Of a stretch of DNA of 15,185 bases, positions 7,723-13,820 are shown one piece after another. The position numbers and the translations under genes were made by a program. The notes below the pieces were generated by a model, which worked only from the letters and a program-made list of their open reading frames with translations, had not been told where the DNA came from and searched no databases. The stretch's first letter is position 1, and the number at the start of each line of letters is the position of its first letter. Source of the stretch: an uncultured beta proteobacterium (GTDB lineage: Bacteria; Pseudomonadota; Gammaproteobacteria; Burkholderiales; Rhodocyclaceae); NCBI GenBank assembly GCA_903917505.1, contig CAIXAY010000069.1, forward strand, positions 1-15,185. The letters are read 5' to 3'.

Positions 7723-8424
7723 ATGAGCGCCATGTACTGGATAGCGGCTGCCTTTGTCTTGACCGTTCTCATCGCTCTGGTCGTCGCGAGGCAACTGCAA
7801 TCTCGCCGCGCCAGAAAGGCTTATGCCTATCAGCGGCGCCGTGTTCTATTTACGCCGGCGGAACGCTCATTTTTCGGCGTGCTCGACCTCGCGGTCGGCA
7901 AGGATTTCCGTCTGTTTGGCAAAGTGCGCCTGGGTGATCTTCTCGCCCCGCAATCAGGCTTGAATAAGTCGGCGCAACAGGTCGCACTGAACCGGATCAA
8001 TCGCAAGCATCTGGATTTTGTCCTGTGCAACCCCAACGACTTGACGGTTCTCTGCGCGATAGAACTCAACGACAAGTCGCATCAACACCGGCACGGTCAC
8101 GACGAATTCCTCGCCGAATCGTGCCAAGGCGCCGGTCTGCCCTTGGTCATGTTCGACACGCAACAGGCCTACTCGCCAAGCGAGGTCAGCGCCAGGATCG
8201 CTGAAGCGATTTCGTCGCGCCGGCCGGGACGCAATGAACCCGTACTGCAGGCGTCGGTTTCCGCAGTCAACCCGTTCATCTTTCCGGACTCCGAACTCGG
8301 TCCCTTGTGCCCCCGCTGTTCGAGCCTGATGGTGAAGCGCACGGCCAAAGCCGGCGATAACGCCGGAAAGGAATTCTGGGGCTGCTCGAATTTTCCCGAG
8401 TGCCGGGAAATCGTGGCCTTCTGA
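7723..8424 (+). CDS. Membrane-anchored DUF2726 protein with topoisomerase-type zinc finger
   Basis: The protein has 233 residues. A single N-terminal transmembrane helix (about 5-22) is followed by a basic stretch (RQLQSRRARKAY), which predicts a cytoplasmic body. Residues 40-165 match the DUF2726 pattern: the LFTPAERSFFGVLDLAV opening, then KHLDFVLCN and CAIELNDKSH. D98, E114 and K118 are spaced like the core of a PD-(D/E)xK nuclease fold, but no activity is established for the family. The C-terminus is a four-cysteine finger (C196, C199, C221, C227) of the kind found at the end of type I topoisomerases, which suggests nucleic-acid contact. It has its own upstream gap of 147 bases with only a weak promoter candidate (TTGAGC-N17-TAATCT, 7640-7668). 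It appears unrelated to the catabolic cluster. The ATG at 7732 is an alternative start. Confidence 0.75.
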   Translation: MSAMYWIAAAFVLTVLIALVVARQLQSRRARKAYAYQRRRVLFTPAERSFFGVLDLAVGKDFRLFGKVRLGDLLAPQSGLNKSAQQVALNRINRKHLDFVLCNPNDLTVLCAIELNDKSHQHRHGHDEFLAESCQGAGLPLVMFDTQQAYSPSEVSARIAEAISSRRPGRNEPVLQASVSAVNPFIFPDSELGPLCPRCSSLMVKRTAKAGDNAGKEFWGCSNFPECREIVAF

Positions 8425-8497
8425 TTTCCGGGATTCATCGACTCCGAGGCTGCCCGGACGGCGAGCCCCGAAGCCGCCGCAAAAACCAACATGCGAT

Positions 8498-8530
8498 ACA
8501 CTTCCTGCGTGGCACGCTTCACGCAAGTGT
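8498..8530. repeat. Imperfect inverted repeat upstream of the racemase-like gene
   Basis: ACACT (8498-8502), a 3-base bulge, and TGCGTG (8506-8511) pair with CACGCA (8520-8525) and AGTGT (8526-8530) around an 8-base loop. No T-run follows, so it is a poor terminator. It ends 22 bases before the ATG and could be an operator or an mRNA leader structure. It also contains a -24/-12-like TGGCACG-N4-ACGCA (8510-8525). Confidence 0.35.
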
Positions 8531-8552
8531 CCAATCCAACAAGGAAATCCCG

Positions 8553-9209
8553 ATGAAAAAGATCGTCCTGCTGCAAACCAGCATGGTGTCATTCGAAACC
8601 TTCAATCGCCTGTTCAACGAAATCATTCCCGAGGCGCATCTTTCAAATCTGGTCGACGAGGATTTGCTGAACACGCTCAATATCAATAAAGGCATCACGC
8701 CGTCGATCATCCAGCGCGTCGTCCAGTACTGCATCTTCGCCGAAGCGGCCGGCGCTGATCTGATCTTCAGCCAGTGTTCATCGACGCGCGCGGGAATAGA
8801 GTGCGCGCGCAAGATGGTTCGCATCCCGATCGTGATGGTCGATGATGCCATGGCCGAAAAAGCGGTTGCCACGGGCGCGCGCATCGGCGTGGCAGCCACT
8901 GCGGCGGCGACCATCAAGCCAACGGTTGCCGCGCTCTCGTCCTTCGCGCAGGAGGCAGGGAAATCGATCGAAGTCAAAACCTATCTCGCCGACGGCGCGC
9001 TCGATGTGCTCATGAAGGAGAAGAACCGCGAGAAACACGATCAGCTGGTCCTGGACCTGCTGAAGAAGGCGGAGAAGGAGAACGACATCATCGTATTGGC
9101 ACAGGGAAGCATGATCACGCTCGAACCCTACCTGTCGCAAATTGCAATCCCGGTATTGACCAGCCCGCGTCTCGGTGTGCAAAGAGCTCGCGGCATTCTT
9201 TTCGGCTGA
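8553..9209 (+). CDS. Asp/Glu/hydantoin racemase superfamily protein, atypical active site
   Basis: The protein has 218 residues. The fold of the aspartate/glutamate racemase superfamily is suggested by the N-terminal KKIVLLQTSM strand, the FSQCSSTRAG segment around C75, IPIVMVDDAMAEKAV (91-105), RIGVAATAAATIKPT (110-124) and the C-terminal IPVLTSPRLGVQRA (199-212). Racemases of this group use two cysteines. Here the first is present (C75), but the second site reads VLAQGSM (181-187) with no cysteine. A two-base racemisation mechanism is therefore unlikely, and an isomerase, lyase or decarboxylase-like role is possible. The start at 8553 follows AAGGAA by about seven bases; a longer frame from 8400 would overlap the previous gene and has no family-like sequence. 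The gap to the upstream gene is 128 bases. A racemase or isomerase near a carboxylate pathway is suggestive, but no link is shown. Confidence 0.75.
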   Translation: MKKIVLLQTSMVSFETFNRLFNEIIPEAHLSNLVDEDLLNTLNINKGITPSIIQRVVQYCIFAEAAGADLIFSQCSSTRAGIECARKMVRIPIVMVDDAMAEKAVATGARIGVAATAAATIKPTVAALSSFAQEAGKSIEVKTYLADGALDVLMKEKNREKHDQLVLDLLKKAEKENDIIVLAQGSMITLEPYLSQIAIPVLTSPRLGVQRARGILFG

Positions 9210-9257
9210 GGCCTGGCCTAAGAAGCCGGCCAATCGGGCAGGTCAGGCCGCCGATGC

Positions 9258-9296
9258 CAAAAGGCGCAGATTCCACGTGGAAGTCAGCGCCTTTTG
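9258..9296. terminator. Probable bidirectional terminator between convergent genes
   Basis: A 10-bp stem, CAAAAGGCGC (9258-9267) with GCGCCTTTTG (9287-9296), encloses a second perfect palindrome, TTCCACGTGGAA (9271-9282). Each strand ends the stem in only four T residues, which is short for an intrinsic terminator. The site lies between the end of the racemase-like gene and the end of the dodecin gene, where a shared terminator is expected. The rest of the gap to 9461 holds a 7-bp hairpin at 9377-9397 (CGCGCAC/GTGCGCG) without a T-run, and no gene. Confidence 0.5.
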
Positions 9297-9461
9297 CATT
9301 GCGCTCGAGGGGCCCAATCTGCGACTCCGCGGTCTACCTGTGCGGCGTCCTGCCAAGTAGGCCGGGATGGATAGTCCGCGCACGGTATGAGTGCGCGCGG
9401 CAATTACGCAGTCGGGTGCGCTGCCGAGTTTGCCCGCGCTTGACGCGCAGGAGCGCTGTGT

Positions 9462-9671
9462 TTACTCCTCGATGCGGAAGCCGATCTTGAGCTTGACCTG
9501 GAAGTGCGCCACCTGGCCATCGACGACATGACCGGTGGTGCCCACGACTTCAAACCAGGAAATATGCCGAATGGTTTTCGAGCTGGTGGCGATGGCGGTG
9601 CGAATCGCATCGTCGCAGCTCACTTTCGATGAACCGACGATTTCAACGACCTTGTAGACATGATCTGACAT
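9462..9671 (-). CDS. Dodecin, flavin-binding storage protein
   Basis: The 69-residue protein fits dodecin in length and pattern: HVYKVVEIVGSS at the start, a helix with DDAIRTAIATSSKT, then ISWFEVVGTTGHVVDGQV and a C-terminal strand. W39 and Q58 are in place to stack against and contact the flavin. Dodecins form hollow dodecamers that bind FMN, riboflavin or CoA and buffer free flavin in the cytoplasm. ATG at 9671 has GGAG eight bases upstream; a GTG one codon earlier is possible. The gene follows alkB on the same strand after 119 bases, so it may be read from the ada-alkB transcript or from its own promoter. No strong promoter is visible in that gap. Confidence 0.92.
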   Translation of the reverse strand: MSDHVYKVVEIVGSSKVSCDDAIRTAIATSSKTIRHISWFEVVGTTGHVVDGQVAHFQVKLKIGFRIEE

Positions 9672-9790
9672 CACTGACTCCGTTTTGGGATGGACAGACG
9701 CAATACTAACTTATCGGCGCAGTTTCGGAATTCGGGCATGAAATTATCGCCGCTGCCGCTCTGTCGCCACGCCAGAAGCGTGCAGCGCGC

Positions 9791-10462
9791 TCAGCCGGCC
9801 TTGCGAAAAGTCAGGTTGATGCGCCGCTCACCGAGCACGCCATGACAACCGGCTTTGAGCGGCAACACGCCGTGATAGCGCAAGCGGTCCGCGCCGCCCC
9901 AGACGAGCACGTCGCCGTGCCTGAGCGGCAGGCGCCGCACCTTGTCCGCGCGCTGCGCGCCGCCGAGCAGGAAAACTGCCGGGAGACCGAGCGAAACCGA
10001 GACGACCGGTGCGGAAAAATCGCGCTCATTGCGGTCCTGATGCAGCGACAGACGGGCGCCGACTTCATAGCGGTTGATCAGACAGGCATCGGGGACGAAG
10101 CCGGGAAAGCCGGCCAGTCCGGCGGCCTGCTGCGCGAGCGCCGAAAAGGCTTCGGGCAGCGCCGGCCAGGGGCCGCCGCCGAGCGGATCGGTCGCCGCGT
10201 AACGGTAGCCGCTGGCGTCTGAAACCCAGCCCAGCGCGCCGCAGTTGCTCATGGCCACCGACATGGTGCGGCCGCCGGGAACCTGCATGTGACGGAAGGT
10301 CGCCCTTGCGGTGATCTGCTGCAGGCCGGCCAGCAGCGTTTGCACGGCGTCGAGGGCATAGCCGTGCAAGAGGGCCGTTCCAGGCCCGAGCGCCTCGATC
10401 CGCTTCTCGCCATGATTTTCGAACAGGTCGGCGCTCATGCCAAAGTCATTGAAGCGGTTCAT
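9791..10462 (-). CDS. alkB: Alpha-ketoglutarate-dependent DNA dioxygenase AlkB
   Basis: The 223-residue protein removes methyl groups from 1-methyladenine and 3-methylcytosine in DNA by oxidation, using Fe(II) and 2-oxoglutarate. All core residues are present: the iron ligands H141, D143 and H197, and the 2-oxoglutarate-binding arginines R214 and R220 in RINLTFR. Each sits ten positions after its counterpart in Escherichia coli AlkB, and the substrate-side W79 matches W69 there. The E. coli D135 position is N145 here (HQDRNERDF). The start at 10462 gives the normal length. Its ATG overlaps the ada stop as ATGA, so the two repair genes are translationally coupled. Expression should follow the Ada box upstream of ada. 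Confidence 0.93.
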   Translation of the reverse strand: MNRFNDFGMSADLFENHGEKRIEALGPGTALLHGYALDAVQTLLAGLQQITARATFRHMQVPGGRTMSVAMSNCGALGWVSDASGYRYAATDPLGGGPWPALPEAFSALAQQAAGLAGFPGFVPDACLINRYEVGARLSLHQDRNERDFSAPVVSVSLGLPAVFLLGGAQRADKVRRLPLRHGDVLVWGGADRLRYHGVLPLKAGCHGVLGERRINLTFRKAG

Positions 10463-11526
10463 TCGGCCTCGCGTTCGAGCAGCGTGCGCTTGCGCGCGAC
10501 GCCCCAGCGATATCCGGACAGCGCGCCGTCGCTGCGCACCACGCGATGACAGGGAATGGCCACGGCGAGCGCGTTGGCGGCGCAGGCGCCGGCCACGGCG
10601 CGCACCGCTTTCGGCGCGCCGATGCGCTGCGCGATGTCCGTGTAGCTGGCGGTCCGGCCGGCCGGTATGCGCTGCAATTCCTGCCATACGCGCTGCTGGA
10701 ACGCGGTGCCGCGCACATCGAGCGGCAGATTCAAGCCCAGCCCCGGCGCCTCGACGAAGCCGACGACCCTGGCCACCACTTGTTCGAATGCGGCATCGCC
10801 GCCGGTCAGCGTGGCGGCGGGGAAGCGGTCCTGCAGATCGCGCACCAGGGTTTGCGGATCGTCACCGAGCAGAATGGCGCAAACGCCGCGTGCGCTTTGC
10901 GCAACCAGGATGGCGCCGAGCGAACATTGGCCGACGGCAAAGCGAATCTCGCTACGCGCGCCGCCGGCGCGGTAGGCGCTTGGCGTCATGCCGAGCAACT
11001 GCGGGGACTCGGCGTAGAAACGGCCGCTCGAATTGTAGCCGGCGGCGTAAATCGCCTCGGTGACACTGGCGCTGTGCGGCAATTCGCTGCGCAGACGCTG
11101 CGCGCGCCCGGCTTTGGCGTAGGCATGCGGGGTCAGGCCGGTGTGGGCCTTGAAGACGCGGTGCAGGTGATAGGCGCTCAGGCCGCTCTGCGCGGCGAGC
11201 TCGGCCAGCGACGGCGTGTGCCCGGCGTTTTCGATATAGCGGCAGAGGGCGGCGATTGCTTCCGCTTGCCGCGCGGCCAGGGGCAATTGCTCCGGCCGGC
11301 AGCGTTTGCACGGGCGAAAGCCAGCCGCCTGGGCAGCGGCCGGCGTCGCGTAAAAGCTCACGTTCTCGGGCTTGGCGCGGCGCGAGGGGCAACTCGGGCG
11401 GCAATAGACGCCCGTGGTTTTGACCGAGTAGACGAACTTCCCGTCGGCCGCCGGGTCGCGGGCCATGACCGCCGCCCAGCGCGGGTCGCTCGCCGCGGCG
11501 CATGTCTGCCTGGTCTTGCTGCTCAT
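10459..11526 (-). CDS. ada: Bifunctional Ada: DNA repair methyltransferase and transcriptional activator
   Basis: The 355-residue protein contains all three Ada parts. Residues 15-80 are the zinc domain, with cysteines 42, 46, 73 and 76; C42 is the equivalent of the E. coli C38 methyl acceptor for phosphotriesters. Residues 85-186 are an AraC-type DNA-binding domain (LAELAAQSGLSAYHLHRVFK and AGYNSSGRFYAESPQLLG). Residues 195-352 are the O6-methylguanine methyltransferase, with the active-site PCHRV at 325-329 (C326). Methylation at C42 is expected to turn the protein into an activator of its own operon. The start has AGAGGAA a few bases upstream. ada and alkB form an operon, as in E. coli. 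Confidence 0.95.
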   Translation of the reverse strand: MSSKTRQTCAAASDPRWAAVMARDPAADGKFVYSVKTTGVYCRPSCPSRRAKPENVSFYATPAAAQAAGFRPCKRCRPEQLPLAARQAEAIAALCRYIENAGHTPSLAELAAQSGLSAYHLHRVFKAHTGLTPHAYAKAGRAQRLRSELPHSASVTEAIYAAGYNSSGRFYAESPQLLGMTPSAYRAGGARSEIRFAVGQCSLGAILVAQSARGVCAILLGDDPQTLVRDLQDRFPAATLTGGDAAFEQVVARVVGFVEAPGLGLNLPLDVRGTAFQQRVWQELQRIPAGRTASYTDIAQRIGAPKAVRAVAGACAANALAVAIPCHRVVRSDGALSGYRWGVARKRTLLEREAE

Positions 11527-11562
11527 GTCGTTTCCTCTCGACGCGGGTTGATCTACGCTGCC

Positions 11563-11612
11563 ACTGTAGCCGGGTCGCGCATCGACGGCACTCCGGGTCT
11601 TGCTTTCAAATT
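11563..11612 (-). promoter_or_regulatory. Ada box and promoter of ada-alkB
   Basis: On the reverse strand, AAT-TTGAAA-GCAA (11600-11612) matches the Ada-box form AAT-N6-GCAA known from E. coli ada. A -10-like TACAGT lies 31 bases further on (11563-11568), and no good -35 is present, as expected for a promoter that needs methylated Ada. The predicted start point near 11556 leaves a 30-base leader before the ada ATG at 11526. Only one box is seen. Confidence 0.55.
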
Positions 11613-11665
11613 CAGCATGGCGTATCTCCGCGTGCTATGACCGCGGTCGCCGGCAAACGTCGCGC

Positions 11666-12544
11666 TCAGCGTTCCCCGCTGCGCTCAAAGCGCGGCCATT
11701 TCATGGCCAGGCTCAAGCCCGAAACGCAGATGACCAGCATGCCCAGCGTCGACAGCGTGTCCGGATAATGCCCAAAGACGGCCCAGCCGAGCAGGCCGAC
11801 CCAGACGAGCTGGAAGTAACTCATCGGCGCAAGAGACGACGCCGGCGTGTCGCGAAGCGCGCGGGTAAACAGAAAGTGGCCGATGCCCGCGTAACATCCG
11901 AGCGAGATGATCTGCAGGGCCTGCATGGGCGTCGGCACCTCGCCCGTCCAGTACGCCGGCAAGAGCGTCGACATGAGCGCCGTGCCGACGAGCGCCGTGT
12001 AAAAGAGCTGGCGCATGACCGGTTCGGTCTGCGCAAGTTTGCGTGTGAGAATCTGGTACATGGCGTAGCAGAGCGCGGCGGCGAGGGTGTAGCCAACGCC
12101 CGCTCCGGCCATTGTGCCGCCGGGCCGGACGATAAGCAGGACGCCGCCGAATCCGGCCAGCGTCGCGAGCCAGGTTCGCAGCCGCAATTTTTCGCCGAGC
12201 AGCGGACCGGCGAGCAGCGCGACGAGCAGCGGCGAAACGAAATAGATGGCCGTCGTTTCAGCCAGCGGCAGCGCCTTGATGGCCAGCTGCAGCAGCATGG
12301 AAGCGATGGCCAGCAAGGTCCCGCGCGCTATCATCAGCGCGGGCCGGCGCGTGACGATGATCTCGCGGCCCATGCGCGGCGCGACCGCCACCAGCATGAT
12401 GACCAGATGCACGATGAAGCGCGCCCAGACGAGAAGCGGCACGGCGAAAGATGCCGCCAGATACTTGAAGGTCGTATCGGCTGCGGCAAAGAGGAAAAGC
12501 GCGCAGAGAAAGAGGATGATCCCCTGGGGTTTTTTTGCCGGCAC
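11666..12544 (-). CDS. EamA/DMT-superfamily transporter
   Basis: The 292-residue membrane protein has about ten hydrophobic helices in two EamA halves (roughly residues 5-138 and 148-283). The first helix is GIILFLCALFLFAAADT, and the typical ALPLAETTAIYFVSPLLVALLAG (91-113) ends the first half. The second-half counterpart is TPASSLAPMSYFQLVWVGLLGWAVFG. Such proteins usually export amino acids, purines or other metabolites across the inner membrane; the substrate cannot be told. Translation begins with GTG at 12544, about ten bases after AGGAAG. The C-terminus is short and basic. It has its own promoter region and is not coupled to ada, which begins 139 bases downstream. Confidence 0.88.
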   Translation of the reverse strand: MPAKKPQGIILFLCALFLFAAADTTFKYLAASFAVPLLVWARFIVHLVIMLVAVAPRMGREIIVTRRPALMIARGTLLAIASMLLQLAIKALPLAETTAIYFVSPLLVALLAGPLLGEKLRLRTWLATLAGFGGVLLIVRPGGTMAGAGVGYTLAAALCYAMYQILTRKLAQTEPVMRQLFYTALVGTALMSTLLPAYWTGEVPTPMQALQIISLGCYAGIGHFLFTRALRDTPASSLAPMSYFQLVWVGLLGWAVFGHYPDTLSTLGMLVICVSGLSLAMKWPRFERSGER

Positions 12545-12580
12545 CGGGTATTCGCTTCCTTACGACCGGCCTTAGCCGCG

Positions 12581-12616
12581 TGGCGGCCATTATAAGGGCT
12601 ATTGACGCGGCCGCCA
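12581..12616 (-). promoter_or_regulatory. Promoter of the EamA gene with flanking inverted repeat
   Basis: On the reverse strand a perfect TATAAT (12589-12594) lies about 45 bases before the GTG start. It sits just inside one arm of a perfect 8-bp inverted repeat, TGGCGGCC-N20-GGCCGCCA (12581-12588 and 12609-12616). The other arm covers the -35 region, which has no recognisable -35 hexamer. This looks like an operator laid over a core promoter. The sequence is seen; the regulator is unknown. Confidence 0.45.
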
Positions 12617-12655
12617 TCGCCGCGGCATGCGTCGGCGGTCCATGCAGCGTGGCGC

Positions 12656-13408
12656 TTATCGAGCGCGTTGGATCGCGCCGGATTCCACGTCGTCCAAAGA
12701 TTGCTCGAGGATAGTGAGGGCAACGCCAGCCACTTCGTCGCCGTCGGCGATGGCCGTACGCAACTGCGTCAGGCCGTACTCGCGATCCGGGTTGGCGATC
12801 AGTCCTGCTGCGTGCAGGATGCCGAGGTTGGTGCGCCCGGGGAGGTAGCCGAGGTCCGCCGCAATCCGATAGAAGTGGGCGGCCTGCGCGAAGTCGGGCG
12901 CGGTGTTTTCCCCGTAGCTGCCGTTATCGAAGATGAGTCCTGCATTGAACGCGGCGCGGCCGATCCCGAGTTCGGCGGCATTGATGTAGAGCTCAAGCGC
13001 CACTTCCATATCGACCGGCATCGACCGCCCGAGGCGGTAGCTGTCGGCCATGGCGCTCATCGTTTCGCCGAGCAGCTTGGCGTGCTCATGCTCATTGGCC
13101 AGTACTTTGCAAAACAGTGCATCGGCACCGGCATAATCGCGCGCCGTTGCTTTGCCCTTGATTTTCTCGAGCGCAAGGTTATGCATTGCCGACGCCAATC
13201 CGGCATCGGCGAGCCGCTGCAAAAGGCGGATGCCATAACCGAGCGCGGCTTTGTCGCCCTGCGTGATGAACCAAAGCGCCAGGCCGGATATCCGCTGATC
13301 CTCCGCGCTACCCGTGGCAGAGTTGTCGTACACGAGGTCGAGGGTTGCCGCGTAGTCGATGTGTTTGCTGCACCCTGCGGCAGCAAGGCAATCGAATATC
13401 TTTGGCAT
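12656..13408 (-). CDS. Sel1-like repeat protein
   Basis: The 250-residue protein is mostly helical and alanine/leucine-rich. It carries three or four Sel1/TPR-like units, each with an A-x2-LYxxAAxLG-type ending, such as ALELYINAAELGIGRAAFNAG and AAHFYRIAADLGYLPGRTNLG. Sel1 repeats form superhelical scaffolds that bind other proteins. No signal peptide, transmembrane helix or catalytic motif is visible. The start is uncertain: ATG at 13408 gives MPKIFDCLAAAG but has no clear ribosome binding site. The frame stays open to a TTG at 13495, which would add 29 residues without family-like sequence. The gene is divergent from the sigma-54 activator. Its function is not known. Confidence 0.7.
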   Translation of the reverse strand: MPKIFDCLAAAGCSKHIDYAATLDLVYDNSATGSAEDQRISGLALWFITQGDKAALGYGIRLLQRLADAGLASAMHNLALEKIKGKATARDYAGADALFCKVLANEHEHAKLLGETMSAMADSYRLGRSMPVDMEVALELYINAAELGIGRAAFNAGLIFDNGSYGENTAPDFAQAAHFYRIAADLGYLPGRTNLGILHAAGLIANPDREYGLTQLRTAIADGDEVAGVALTILEQSLDDVESGAIQRAR

Positions 13409-13820
13409 CTGATGACAACTCAAAAAGCGCGTTTGGCGGCTAACTTGTAGGTTCCGTTCGAGCCCACGGCCGGCAGATCGCAAAGGAATTTTCAAACCGT
13501 GCTTACCGCCGGAGAATCAGCGCGATCGCTGTACAAGCATGGTAGCGAGCCGCAAGGATGTCGCGAAATACACATTCACAAGTATTTGCTTACCGGGATG
13601 CCTGTAATGTCCTTTCAGACCGTTGGCATGCCTTCTTGCGCGCGGCCGCAGCGCCGCCGTTTGCGGCAGGCAGATTTGTCAGGGAGATTGCGGAAATGGC
13701 GAACGCGCTCACAAAAGCTCGCAGCAGTGACATACTTCGCCTGACGATTGCGCCAGAAACCGACCTGCGGCCGCTGACGATAATTACTTCGGTCATCGGC
13801 CGAAACAAGGAGTTCGTAGC
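13409..13820. other. Divergent intergenic region without a convincing gene
   Basis: About 412 bases separate the Sel1 gene from the sigma-54 activator gene. The region is less GC-rich near 13560-13620. It holds a GCGATCGC palindrome near 13532-13540, a GGCATGCC palindrome near 13625-13632, and a GCCGCA/TGCGGC stem near 13645-13670. A GATAAT (13779-13784) could be a -10 element but lacks a good -35. An 88-codon frame (13558-13824) ends in an ATGA overlap with the activator start; its codon choice and lack of a spaced ribosome binding site argue against it. No RNA gene is recognised. Confidence 0.4.

Noticed and set aside
12521..12536. CCCCTGGGG followed by seven T residues, resembling a terminator
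   Set aside because: The palindrome has no room for a loop and lies inside the start of the EamA coding sequence, where it encodes a Lys-Lys-Pro-Gln-Gly run.
13624..13640. Possible sigma-54 promoter, TGGCAT followed by TTGC, upstream of the activator gene
   Set aside because: The GG-to-GC spacing is 11 bases instead of 10, which sigma-54 does not normally accept.
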